DNA of 14,299 bases from Thermoplasmata archaeon. GTDB lineage: Archaea; Thermoplasmatota; Thermoplasmata; Lutacidiplasmatales; UBA184. The stretch lies in assembly GCA_030043865.1 (NCBI GenBank), contig JASHWZ010000158.1, positions 1 to 14,299 of the forward strand, read 5' to 3'. Position numbers and translations under genes: made by a program. This document shows positions 6,755 through 13,637 of this stretch, in pieces (position 1 is the stretch's first letter; the number at the start of each line of letters is the position of its first letter). The notes beneath the pieces were generated by a model, which did no database searches, was not told the DNA's origin, and worked only from the letters and a program-made list of their open reading frames with translations.

Positions 6755-7156
6755 ATGCGCTACGTCAAAATCGACCAGGCGGAGCTCCGCCAGATCCTGG
6801 AGCTCTACGAGGGCGTCATGTCGCACGCCTGCCACGGCCTGTTCTTCAAGGAAGGGTCGGTCATCGGCACGGACATGGCCGAGGAGGCGCTCAAGGACCG
6901 GCCGAAGTTCTTCGAGCGCGCCGGTGCGATCCTGAAAGAGCGCGGCTGGGTCGAAGAGGTCACGTTCAGCGACGGCGACGTGGTGGTCCGGGGGTCGATC
7001 GAAGTCACGCCGGGCGACATCCCCACCTGCCACCGGCTCCGTGGGATTCTCCGCGAGTTCTACGAACGTTTTAAGGGGGGGCGCGTTAAGTGTACCGAAG
7101 AGATGTGTGCCAGCACCGGGCATCCGGAATGCCGCTTCCGGATTGAGGAAATGTAG
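6755..7156 (+). CDS. V4R-domain protein (Bet3/4-vinyl-reductase fold)
   Basis: This 133-residue single-domain protein carries the V4R fold. The N-terminal helices (about 8-65) include YEGVMSHACHGLFFKEG; the later strands lead to the conserved TCHRLRGILREFYE (91-104) and the cysteine-rich end VKCTEEMCASTGHPECRFRI (C113, C118, C126). The cysteine/acid cluster is the family's putative metal or small-ligand site. V4R domains occur in bacterial and archaeal sensors and are homologous to the Bet3 subunits of eukaryotic TRAPP. The ATG at 6755 is fixed by leaderless spacing from the TATA box; the longer frame upstream overlaps the HAD gene and is spurious. The Roadblock gene follows 11 bp downstream, so the two proteins are probably partners. 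Ligand and target are unknown. Confidence 0.9.
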   Translation: MRYVKIDQAELRQILELYEGVMSHACHGLFFKEGSVIGTDMAEEALKDRPKFFERAGAILKERGWVEEVTFSDGDVVVRGSIEVTPGDIPTCHRLRGILREFYERFKGGRVKCTEEMCASTGHPECRFRIEEM

Positions 7157-7167
7157 TCGAGGCACTC

Positions 7168-7527
7168 ATGATGGCCACCGGGAACGTAGGAGCAGTCATC
7201 AAGGACCTGAAGACGAGGATCTCGGGGATCGCGACCGCGCTGGTCTCCCGGGACGGGCTCGTCCTGTACGCGGACGTGCCCGCGGGCGTCTACACCGAGA
7301 CGTTCGCGATCATGTGCGCCACGATCCTCGGGGCGGCGGCGACCGCCAACACCGAGCTGAACCGGGCCCCGCCCGAGCGGATCGTGATCGAGGGGAACGA
7401 CTCGAAGACGATCATCGTCGGGAGCGGCAAGAAGGCGCTGCTCGTCGCGGTCGTCGACCAGACCGCGGACGTGACGAAGGTCCTCTCCGAGGTCGTCAAG
7501 GTCGCCGAGCTCCTGAAGGCGAACTAG
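7168..7527 (+). CDS. Roadblock/LC7 domain protein
   Basis: This 119-residue protein is a stand-alone Roadblock/LC7 domain. A first helix (about 6-18) is followed by the strands GIATALVSRDGLVLYADVP, a long helix with an Ala-rich stretch (ATILGAAATAN), then ERIVIEGNDSKTIIVGSG and ALLVAVVDQTADVTKVLSEV with a C-terminal helix. Such proteins dimerise and, in bacteria, regulate small Ras-like GTPases (MglB acting on MglA is the known case). No GTPase gene is in this window. ATG 7168 (or 7171 immediately after it) has GAGG 5 nt upstream and is 11 bp from the V4R stop, so the pair is co-transcribed. Cytoplasmic; no signal or membrane segment. Confidence 0.9.
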   Translation: MMATGNVGAVIKDLKTRISGIATALVSRDGLVLYADVPAGVYTETFAIMCATILGAAATANTELNRAPPERIVIEGNDSKTIIVGSGKKALLVAVVDQTADVTKVLSEVVKVAELLKAN

Positions 7528-7530
7528 CCG

Positions 7531-7546
7531 CGCCCGGACGCGGGCG
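7531..7546. terminator. GC stem-loop filling the Roadblock/GT2 convergent gap
   Basis: CGCCCG, loop GACG, CGGGCG is a perfect 6-bp stem occupying nearly all of the 19-bp gap. It begins 3 nt after the Roadblock stop and abuts the glycosyltransferase stop (7547-7549). No T-tract is present. The position suits a two-sided 3' end signal, but this is unproven. Confidence 0.35.
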
Positions 7547-8410
7547 TCAGCCCGAGTCGTCGGCGCCCGTGGCCCGGGGCACGACGGCGCTGTCGTCCGG
7601 CGGGAGGCGCGAGCCACCCGCCGATAGCACGCGCGTGGCGTAGCCCCCCAGCGCGGCGGTCAGCCGCGCCCAGGCGATCACCGTCCGCTGGCCGGAGGCG
7701 AGCCGCCGGATCCGGTACCGGCCCCAGAGGCTCCCCTGCTTCTCCGTCAGCTGCTTGCGGCCGTAGCCGTTCCAGAACGCCTGGTAGAGGAACCGGACGA
7801 ACGTCGCCCGCATGTGGTGGTAGACGACCGCGTCCGGGGCGTAGCGGATCGACGCGCCGGACCGCACGGCCCGCAGGTTGAGGTCGATGTCCTCGGCGGT
7901 GATGAACCGCGCGTCGAACCCGCCGAGCTCCTCGAACAGGCGGCGGCGGTAGGCGAGGTTGCACGACGGGTACGTGACGTCGTAGCCGCTCTGGAACAGC
8001 TCGACGCGCTCGAGGTCGCCGTAGCCGGACTTTCCGACGGCGACCGTGCGACCCGCGACGATCGGCGCGGAGCCGAGCGCGCCACGGAGCGCGTGCAGCC
8101 AGCCCGAGTCGGCGAAGCAGTCGCCGTCGATGAACGCCACGAACTCGCCGTGCGACTCCCGGACGCCGCGGTTTCGCCCGATGCCGCGGGAGCCCGGCTG
8201 GGAGACGACCCGAAATAGTTCGGGGTGGCGTCGGGCGTACCCCTGCGCGATCGCGAGCGTCCCGTCCCGGCTCTCGGAATCGACCAGGACGACCTCGAAC
8301 GGCCCCTCCTGGCGGAGCAGGCTGTCGAGCAGCTCGGGAAGGTGGTGTTCCTCGTTCCGGACGGTGATGACGATCGAGATCAGCTTCGGTGGGGCGCCGT
8401 CACTTCCCAA
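7547..8410 (-). CDS. Family 2 glycosyltransferase
   Basis: This 287-residue protein is a GT-A fold glycosyltransferase of family GT2. ISIVITVRNEEHHLPELLDSL opens the nucleotide-sugar binding domain. VLVDSESRDGT (42-51) supplies the first acidic site, FIDGDC (93-98) the DxD-like metal motif, and NLAYRR with FDARFITAEDIDLNLR (E173/D174) the acceptor-side catalytic region. VVYHH (196-199) completes the core. It would transfer a sugar from a nucleotide donor to an unknown acceptor; no convincing membrane segment follows. The only usable start is TTG 8410, because a stop occurs in frame three codons further upstream. That puts the first 11 nt inside the end of the PRC-barrel gene, implying translational coupling. 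It could serve exopolysaccharide or protein glycosylation; the sequence does not decide. Confidence 0.88.
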   Translation of the reverse strand: MGSDGAPPKLISIVITVRNEEHHLPELLDSLLRQEGPFEVVLVDSESRDGTLAIAQGYARRHPELFRVVSQPGSRGIGRNRGVRESHGEFVAFIDGDCFADSGWLHALRGALGSAPIVAGRTVAVGKSGYGDLERVELFQSGYDVTYPSCNLAYRRRLFEELGGFDARFITAEDIDLNLRAVRSGASIRYAPDAVVYHHMRATFVRFLYQAFWNGYGRKQLTEKQGSLWGRYRIRRLASGQRTVIAWARLTAALGGYATRVLSAGGSRLPPDDSAVVPRATGADDSG

Positions 8411-8642
8411 TGTCCATCACGACGACATCCTTCACCGCGCGCATGCTCTTGAAGGGCAGCACGAGGCGGCCGGAGGCGTCGCTCTGGAAGAGCCGGGGCT
8501 CGACGTCCTCGCTCGGAGTGACGAGGACGTGCGCGATCCCACCGGTCACCGTGTCGACGACGAAGTTGTCGATCGCGCCGAGGATCTGTCCGTCGTTCGT
8601 CATGACCGTCTTTCCCCGGAGTTCGGTAAGGAACTTGCGCAT
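8400..8642 (-). CDS. Small PRC-barrel domain protein
   Basis: This 80-residue protein is a single PRC-barrel. A short helical N-terminus (MRKFLTELRGKTV) is followed by the turn DGQILGAIDNFVVDTVTGGI, the strand AHVLVTP, and the end strand LVLPFKSMRAVKDVVVMDI. PRC-barrels occur in photosynthetic reaction centre H subunits and RimM. In haloarchaea, stand-alone PRC-barrel proteins of similar size (CdpB1, CdpB2) have been reported to belong to the division machinery and to bind SepF. SepF is encoded about 6.5 kb away here, so a division role is a plausible inference, not a demonstration. The ATG at 8642 lies downstream of a minus-strand TATA box. The stop overlaps the start of the glycosyltransferase by 11 nt. 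Confidence 0.85.
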   Translation of the reverse strand: MRKFLTELRGKTVMTNDGQILGAIDNFVVDTVTGGIAHVLVTPSEDVEPRLFQSDASGRLVLPFKSMRAVKDVVVMDIGK

Positions 8643-8678
8643 GAGGAGGGCCTCGGGCTCGCCGATGGCGGAGTGCCG

Positions 8679-8686
8679 TATTTAAT
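8679..8686 (-). promoter_or_regulatory. TATA box for the PRC-barrel-GT2 transcript
   Basis: Reading on the minus strand, ATTAAATA lies about 40 nt upstream of the ATG at 8642. The expected leader is about 13 nt. It is the only AT-rich element on this side of the divergent region. Confidence 0.55.
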
Positions 8687-8709
8687 CGTTCGTAGGTATG
8701 CGCAGCTGT

Positions 8710-8739
8710 TCGACGCGTCGACCGGCCGCCGGTGGCCGG
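8710..8739. promoter_or_regulatory. Palindromic element between divergent promoters (candidate operator)
   Basis: TCGACGCGTCGA (8710-8721) is a perfect 12-bp palindrome. It is directly followed by CCGGCC, six bases, GGCCGG (8722-8739). Together they lie midway between the PRC-barrel TATA box and the eL18 TATA box. A regulator site for one or both promoters is possible. Chance is not excluded in DNA this rich in CG. Confidence 0.3.
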
Positions 8740-8773
8740 CGTCGGCCGCGCGAGCGTGTCGCGCGCCGCCATG

Positions 8774-8781
8774 CTTATATC
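8774..8781 (+). promoter_or_regulatory. TATA box for the eL18-uL13-uS9-rpoN operon
   Basis: CTTATATC is centred about 33 nt upstream of the ATG at 8810, giving a leader of only a few nt. The spacing selects 8810 as the eL18 start over the in-frame ATG codons upstream at or before the TATA box. Confidence 0.7.
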
Positions 8782-8809
8782 GGCGACACAGGTCGAGGCG
8801 ACTCCGCCC

Positions 8810-9175
8810 ATGCCCGCTCCCTTTCGTCAGAAGAATCCGGAGCTCCACCGCGTCGTGGTCGAGCTGCGACGCGCGGCCCGTGCGCACGCGGCTCCGATCT
8901 GGGGCTCGGTCGCGGACCGGCTCGAGCGCGCACGGCACGGGTCGACGCCGCTCAACGTCGGGCAGTTGGAGCGCCTTGCCGGGGCCGAGGAGACGGTCGT
9001 CGTGCCGGGGAAGCTGCTGGCGGACGGCCCGCTGTCGAAGGCGCTTACGGTCGCCGCATACTCCTACTCCTCGGGGGCTCGGGCGAAGGTCCGCGCCGCC
9101 GGTGGGCGGGCCCTCACGATCTCCGAGTTGCTCGAGGCGAAGCCCGACGGGGCGGGGGTGCGACTCCTTGCCTGA
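8810..9175 (+). CDS. rpl18e: 50S ribosomal protein eL18 (L18e)
   Basis: This 121-residue protein is archaeal/eukaryotic eL18, a component of the large ribosomal subunit. It shows the family pattern: an N-terminal basic helix with KNPELHRVVVELRRAA, the segment IWGSVADRLERARH, a conserved LNVGQLERLAG, then VVVPGKLLADG (here PGK followed by the LS-KALTVAAYSYSSGAR stretch) and a C-terminal TISELLEA. Length matches the archaeal norm of about 120. ATG 8810 fits near-leaderless spacing from the TATA box. It is the first gene of the classic archaeal cluster eL18-uL13-uS9-rpoN, and its stop overlaps or touches the start of uL13, so translation is likely coupled. Confidence 0.95.
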   Translation: MPAPFRQKNPELHRVVVELRRAARAHAAPIWGSVADRLERARHGSTPLNVGQLERLAGAEETVVVPGKLLADGPLSKALTVAAYSYSSGARAKVRAAGGRALTISELLEAKPDGAGVRLLA

Positions 9176-9608
9176 CGTGACCCCGTCAGGTCCGACCGTG
9201 GTCGACGCGACCGGCCTCGTGCTCGGGCGCGCCGCGAGCGTGATCGCGAAGCGTCTCCTCTCGGGAGAGTCGATCGTCGTCGTCAACGCCGAGAAGAGCG
9301 TGGTCACGGGCTCGCGGACCCAGATCCTCGCGCACTACACCGCGGCGCGCGCGCGCGGGTCGGTCCGCTCGGGCCCGCACTTCCCGCGCTACGCGGACCG
9401 GATCTTCCGGCGGACCGTGCGCGGGATGCTGCCGCACCTCAAGACCGGTGGGAAGGTCGCGTTCCGGCGCCTGGTCGTCCACATGGGCGTGCCCGAGGAG
9501 TGGCGAGGCGCCTCTCCGCAGACGATCGCGGAAGCGAAGGCGCGACCGTCCTGGCGGCCGCCGGTGACGCTCGCCGAGGTCACGGTCCTCCTGGGGGCGC
9601 ACGCGTGA
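9168..9608 (+). CDS. rpl13: 50S ribosomal protein uL13 (L13)
   Basis: This is archaeal uL13, about 146 residues. The start of the fold is TVVDATGLVLGRAASVIAKR, followed by VVVNAEKSVVTGSR, then FPRYADRIFRRTVRGMLPH and the KTGGKVAFRRLVVHMGVPEE region typical of the family. It binds 23S rRNA in the large subunit. No ATG is available. TTG 9168 is chosen because GGGGGTG (9154-9160) lies 7 nt before it as a Shine-Dalgarno; this overlaps the eL18 stop by 8 nt. GTG 9177, one base after that stop, is a good alternative and would shorten the protein by three residues; GTG 9198 is less likely. The stop overlaps the uS9 start by 4 nt (GTGA). Confidence 0.93.
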   Translation: MPDVTPSGPTVVDATGLVLGRAASVIAKRLLSGESIVVVNAEKSVVTGSRTQILAHYTAARARGSVRSGPHFPRYADRIFRRTVRGMLPHLKTGGKVAFRRLVVHMGVPEEWRGASPQTIAEAKARPSWRPPVTLAEVTVLLGAHA

Positions 9609-10012
9609 AGGCCCCGGTGGTGGTGCTCGCGACGGGCAAGCGCAAGGCGGCGGTCGCCCGGGCGACGGTCCGCAAGGGCGCCGGTCTCGTTCGCGTCAAC
9701 GACCGGCCCCTCGAGCTCGTCGAGCCCGAGGTCGTCCGGCAGAAGATCCAGGAGCCGCTCCTGATGGTCGGGGACCGCGGCCGCGGCCTCGACATCTCCG
9801 TCGAGGTGCACGGCGGGGGGATCGTCGGGCAGGCGTCCGCGGCGCGCACCGCGGTCGCGCGCGGGCTCCTCGTCTGGCTGAAGGACGCCGAGCTCCGCGA
9901 GACGTTCAAGAAGTACGACCGGTCGCTGATCGTGAACGACCCTCGCCGCAAGCTGCCGAAGCGGCCGGGCGGCCGAGGCGCTCGGGCGCGGCGGCAGAAG
10001 TCGTACCGCTGA
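9605..10012 (+). CDS. rps9: 30S ribosomal protein uS9 (S9)
   Basis: This 135-residue protein is uS9 of the small subunit, whose C-terminal tail reaches the P-site tRNA. Diagnostic parts are VLATGKRKAAVARATVRKG at the start, the central VEVHGGGIVGQASAARTAVARGL, KKYDRSLIVNDPRRKLPKRPG, and the universal C-terminus ending RARRQKSYR. GTG 9605 overlaps the uL13 TGA in the 4-base GTGA arrangement, the usual sign of translational coupling. Length is normal for archaea (about 130-137). rpoN follows 15 bp after the stop. Confidence 0.96.
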   Translation: MKAPVVVLATGKRKAAVARATVRKGAGLVRVNDRPLELVEPEVVRQKIQEPLLMVGDRGRGLDISVEVHGGGIVGQASAARTAVARGLLVWLKDAELRETFKKYDRSLIVNDPRRKLPKRPGGRGARARRQKSYR

Positions 10013-10027
10013 GGGAGAGAACGAGCG

Positions 10028-10225
10028 ATGACGATGATGGTGCCGGTCCGCTGCTTCACCTGCGGGACCGTGATCGGCCAGTGCTGGGACGAGTACCGCG
10101 AGCGGACGAGCCGCGGGGAGCCGGCCGGCGAGGTGCTGGACGCCCTCGGCCTCCACCGCTACTGCTGCCGACGGATGCTGCTCACGCACGTCGACCTGTT
10201 GGACGAGGTCGGCCCGTACGGCTGA
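10028..10225 (+). CDS. rpoN: DNA-directed RNA polymerase subunit N (Rpb10 homologue)
   Basis: This 65-residue protein is archaeal RpoN, the zinc-bundle subunit that helps assemble the D-L-N-P platform of RNA polymerase. It keeps the family motif VPVRCFTCG with C9 and C12, and the atypical zinc pair C46-C47 in RYCCRRM, followed by THVDLLDEV. ATG 10028 has a purine-rich GAGGGAGAGA 8-17 nt upstream. The ATG codons at 10034 and 10037 are possible; 10037 would begin MVPVRCFTCG, as in many homologues. It closes the ribosomal-protein operon, an order conserved across many archaea. Convergent with the large surface-protein gene 48 bp away. Confidence 0.95.
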   Translation: MTMMVPVRCFTCGTVIGQCWDEYRERTSRGEPAGEVLDALGLHRYCCRRMLLTHVDLLDEVGPYG

Positions 10226-10253
10226 GCGGTCGTCGCGGCGATCGGAAGGGGTT

Positions 10254-10271
10254 GGCGGGTCCGGGTCCGCC
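10254..10271. terminator. GC hairpin between rpoN and the surface-protein gene
   Basis: GGCGG, eight bases, CCGCC form a 5-bp stem, extendable by G-T pairs inward and outward. It ends 2 nt from the surface-protein stop (10274-10276, minus strand) and lies 28 nt after the rpoN stop. No T-tract is present. Weak support as a 3' end signal. Confidence 0.25.
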
Positions 10272-10273
10272 GG

Positions 10274-13200
10274 CTACGAGTCGTCTTCGTCCTCGTCGTC
10301 CTCGTCCTTGGCCCGGCTCCGGTCGACGCCGGAGCGGCTCGAACCGCGGCTCGGCGTGGCCCGCGAGGTGCGGCGGCGGTAGAGGAACACGATCGCGATG
10401 ATCACGATGACCACCGCGGCCGCGATCGCCGCGTACTCGAGTAGCTGCGTAGTCGGGTTCGGGTGCACGGTGATCGACTGCGAGATCGTCCCGACGCTGT
10501 AGCTGGCCGAGTACTCATTGGACGCCGTCGCGTTCGCCCAGAACACGAAGTTCCCGGTCGACACCGGCGACCAGGTGATCTCGGCCCGGTACGTCGCGTT
10601 GTACGGCATCGTCGGGAGGATCCCTGTGGCGAACGGTACCGTGTTGACGACCCCGCTCGAGTAGTTGTACCACGAGACCGTGCCGGGGGTCCCTGCGATG
10701 TTCGACGAACGACTCGTGCTGGTCCCCGTGGTGAGGTAGAACGCCACCTGCACGCCGGTCGGCGTGGAGAGCGAGCCCCCGCCCGCCGTCACGTTCACCC
10801 AGAACGTGTACGTCGTGCCCGAGTTCACACTGGTCGGGCCGGTCAGGTTGTTCGCCGCCATGATGACCTGAATCGACGAGTTCACGCTCACCGCGAGCGA
10901 GACCGACGTCCATCCCTTGTTGCCGTTCAGGTCGGTCACGGTGAGGTTCACCGTGTACGCCTTCGTCTGCGGCGCGAGCCAGCGGATCGGGTACGGCTTC
11001 ACGGTCGTCTGGTTGAGGCCGATGTTGACCGAGGAGTTCCCCGAGTTCGTGATGTGCCAGTAGTAGTTCACGATCGAGCCGTTGTGCGGGTCCGACGCGT
11101 TCGCGCCGTTGAACTGCACCTTCGCGGTGAGGTTCGAGGCCGTGACGACCCCACTGCCGCCGACCGGCTTGCCCGCGCCGTTCAGGATCTGGAACGACGA
11201 CACCGGCTTTTGGGTGTCGTTCACCAGCACGATCAGGGACGCGGTCGCCGATTGACCCGTTCCGTCCCACGCCGTCAGCGTGAGGTTGTACTGCCATCCC
11301 TTGAGGGCGACCGGTAGGCCCCCGATCGTCGTGCCCGAGGAGTAGTAGACACCCGCGCCGAGGAACTGATAGCTGTAGTTCTGCCAGAACTGCCCGCCCA
11401 GGCTCACCGAGAAGTTCTGCTTCGCCGTGAACCCCTTCGCGGAGAAGACGTACGACGCGACCGAGAGGACGCTCGGGATCGGTGCGGTCGGAGAGATCGC
11501 CGCCGTGCTCGCCGTCGCGTTGAACTGGAGCACCGTGCCCCAATTGACGTAGACGTACGGGACCCCGCCGCTCGTTCGATTCTGGCTCGTCGTGGCGTTC
11601 GAAACTATCGCCGCCGTGACCGGCCCCTCCCCCACCCAGACGTAGAACTTGGTGGAATTCACCAGGCCTCCCGAGCTCGTCACGGTGAGCGTGCCGTCGT
11701 ACGGGGTCGCCCCCGAAGCCGTCGAGTACGTGTGGTTGGTCGTCGCCTGCGAGGTCGTGGTCGCGCCGCCGTCCCCGAACGTCCAGGAGAAGCTGGTGCC
11801 GTTCGTGCCCGCGGGGTACGTCGAGTTCAGCGCGCTGAACGTCGCGTTCTGGCCCACCCCGACGATCACGGTGTAGTTGCCGTGGGTGTCGTTGAGCACG
11901 TTCGCCGTGGAGAACGCGAAGTTCGCCACCGAGACGTTGACGTTCGCCGTCAGGTTCGAGAACTTCACCATCGTGAACGAGAACGTCCCCGACGGGCTCG
12001 CGGACGGGAGCGAGTCGAGGGTGAACTTCGTCCAGCTGTTCCCGGGTCCCTGCGGGACGAGCCGGGTCTGCGCCGGCGCGGCGGTCCCCGCGGCGAGCGA
12101 GTAACCCGCGGGGAGGACGACCGTGTAGTTGTACGTGTCCGAGCTCGTCGGGTGCGCGAAGCCGAAGTTCACGGTGTACGAGCTCGAGTTCGAGAAGAGC
12201 GTCCCGTTCAACGTGAACGACTGCGACCAACCGAGATTGATCGTCGCCGGGCTATTGAGGCCGCAGCCGGGGCTCGTCGACGTGCACGTCGACGACTGGC
12301 TCGCGAGCGTCGTCCCGGCGCTCGGCGTGAGGAAACCCGTGCCGTTGATCGACGTCAGCGCCTGGACCGCCGGGAAGAACGGGCCGGACTGGTTCTCCCA
12401 GGCGTAGAGCGACGAGAGCAGCGTCGACGGAAACTCCGTCTGGTGGTTGAAGTCGAGCCCCAGCTGGGCCCACATCTGGCCGATCGAAGCGTTCGGCAGG
12501 TTCGCGATCACCGTGTCGTTGCCGAGCGCCGCCGTCGTGATGACGCTGAGGGTCCCCTTCCCCGACAGGACGTTGATCCCCGAGAAATTGAGGGTGGTCG
12601 TGTAGATCCCGCGCTCCGCGGCCGTCATCGGCGTCACGTACACGTTCTGGGTGTACGACGAGGAGCTCGAGACGACGTGCTCGTACGCGGTCGTGGCGTA
12701 GCCGACCGGCGAGAGGACGATGTCGAACGACTGCGGGCCGCTCGAGAAGTTCCCCGGATACGTGCCGAACGAATAGAATCCGCCGGGCGCCGTCGGGCTC
12801 GAGTAGATGTAGCCGTTGTAGCCGTCCCAGACGGTCACGTTGCCGCCGTTCGGCACCGGCGCGTTGTGGTTCGCCGCGAGGTAGACCTTGCCCGAGATCA
12901 GGTAGGAGTTGATCGCGATGTTCTTCGTGATCGTGTTCGGCGTGTTGACGTCCACGCTCGAGAGGTTGTACGCGGGCGTAGGGCCCGGGAGGGTCGCCTC
13001 GAGCACCCAGGAGCCCTGCGGCACGAGGAGCGTGTAGGCGCCGCTCGCGATCGTGGTGTTGTTCGCGACGACGAAGTCGTTGTAGAGGGGGTCGAGCAGC
13101 TGCACGATCGCGCCGCCGACGCCGCGACCGCCGTTGGTCACGGTGCCCGCGAGCTCGCCGGTGTACGAGAGGACCGTCGCGTTGACGGTGACCGGGTAGG

Positions 13201-13606
13201 TGGTGGTCGTGAGCGAGGTAGCGTTCAGGTTCCACCACTGGGTCGACTGCACGGTCGGGAAGACGCCGAACGGCAGGCAGAGCTTGCAGCCGGTGATGGT
13301 CAGGTTCCCCTGCGCGGGGATGTAGACTCCCCACCAGCCGGGGACGAGGGCGCCGCCCGTCGTCGTCGAGTTGAACGTGAACTGCCCGCCGGTGCCGAAC
13401 ACCTTGGTGGTGAACACCGCGCCCGTGGCTCGGGAGACCAGGTCGACCGTCGCGCCCGCCGGGACTACGCCCGCCGCACCGGGCTGGTCGGCGTAGCCGA
13501 TCACGGTATAGTTCGGGCTGGCGGCCTGGGCCGTGCCGATCGTTGCCAGCGTGCCGGCAACCAACAGTAGCACGACCACCCACAAGGCGGCGCGCGGGGC
13601 GTGCAT
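10274..13606 (-). CDS. Secreted, membrane-anchored PKD-domain surface protein
   Basis: This protein of about 1110 residues is built for the cell surface. A signal peptide (basic start MHAPR, hydrophobic 7-23, likely cut after AQA at 28) precedes a Thr/Ser/Asn-rich ectodomain with about 45 N-x-S/T sequons. Residues about 145-305 hold two carboxypeptidase-regulatory-like beta domains (GTVTNGGRGVGGAIVQLLDP and SGKVYLAAN...). A PKD domain with WTFGDGG at 608-614 spans about 573-655, and a second PKD-like domain covers about 830-925. Four cysteines form two close pairs (CKLC, CTSTSPGC). A single C-terminal membrane helix (about 1056-1078) is followed by a basic then strongly acidic cytoplasmic tail (DEDDEDEDDS). 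ATG 13606 is preferred over GTG 13621 because it gives a cleaner signal peptide. Binding partner or S-layer/adhesin role is unknown. Confidence 0.88.
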   Translation of the reverse strand: MHAPRAALWVVVLLLVAGTLATIGTAQAASPNYTVIGYADQPGAAGVVPAGATVDLVSRATGAVFTTKVFGTGGQFTFNSTTTGGALVPGWWGVYIPAQGNLTITGCKLCLPFGVFPTVQSTQWWNLNATSLTTTTYPVTVNATVLSYTGELAGTVTNGGRGVGGAIVQLLDPLYNDFVVANNTTIASGAYTLLVPQGSWVLEATLPGPTPAYNLSSVDVNTPNTITKNIAINSYLISGKVYLAANHNAPVPNGGNVTVWDGYNGYIYSSPTAPGGFYSFGTYPGNFSSGPQSFDIVLSPVGYATTAYEHVVSSSSSYTQNVYVTPMTAAERGIYTTTLNFSGINVLSGKGTLSVITTAALGNDTVIANLPNASIGQMWAQLGLDFNHQTEFPSTLLSSLYAWENQSGPFFPAVQALTSINGTGFLTPSAGTTLASQSSTCTSTSPGCGLNSPATINLGWSQSFTLNGTLFSNSSSYTVNFGFAHPTSSDTYNYTVVLPAGYSLAAGTAAPAQTRLVPQGPGNSWTKFTLDSLPSASPSGTFSFTMVKFSNLTANVNVSVANFAFSTANVLNDTHGNYTVIVGVGQNATFSALNSTYPAGTNGTSFSWTFGDGGATTTSQATTNHTYSTASGATPYDGTLTVTSSGGLVNSTKFYVWVGEGPVTAAIVSNATTSQNRTSGGVPYVYVNWGTVLQFNATASTAAISPTAPIPSVLSVASYVFSAKGFTAKQNFSVSLGGQFWQNYSYQFLGAGVYYSSGTTIGGLPVALKGWQYNLTLTAWDGTGQSATASLIVLVNDTQKPVSSFQILNGAGKPVGGSGVVTASNLTAKVQFNGANASDPHNGSIVNYYWHITNSGNSSVNIGLNQTTVKPYPIRWLAPQTKAYTVNLTVTDLNGNKGWTSVSLAVSVNSSIQVIMAANNLTGPTSVNSGTTYTFWVNVTAGGGSLSTPTGVQVAFYLTTGTSTSRSSNIAGTPGTVSWYNYSSGVVNTVPFATGILPTMPYNATYRAEITWSPVSTGNFVFWANATASNEYSASYSVGTISQSITVHPNPTTQLLEYAAIAAAVVIVIIAIVFLYRRRTSRATPSRGSSRSGVDRSRAKDEDDEDEDDS

Positions 13607-13637
13607 ACCCAACTGTCTCACTTCTCCCGTTTGGTGA

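Noticed and set aside
8046..9167. Long upstream extension of the uL13 frame
   Set aside because: The extension runs antisense through GT2 and the PRC-barrel gene and through eL18 in another frame. uL13 homology begins only near 9190.
9340..9360. Alternating CG run resembling a simple repeat or Z-DNA tract
   Set aside because: It encodes Ala-Arg residues within uL13 and is explained by codon bias.
10515..12230. Long alternative frames within the surface-protein gene, including plus-strand 11732-13570
   Set aside because: They give Arg/Val/Glu/Asp-rich nonsense without domain patterns, while the chosen frame has a signal peptide, PKD domains and a membrane helix.
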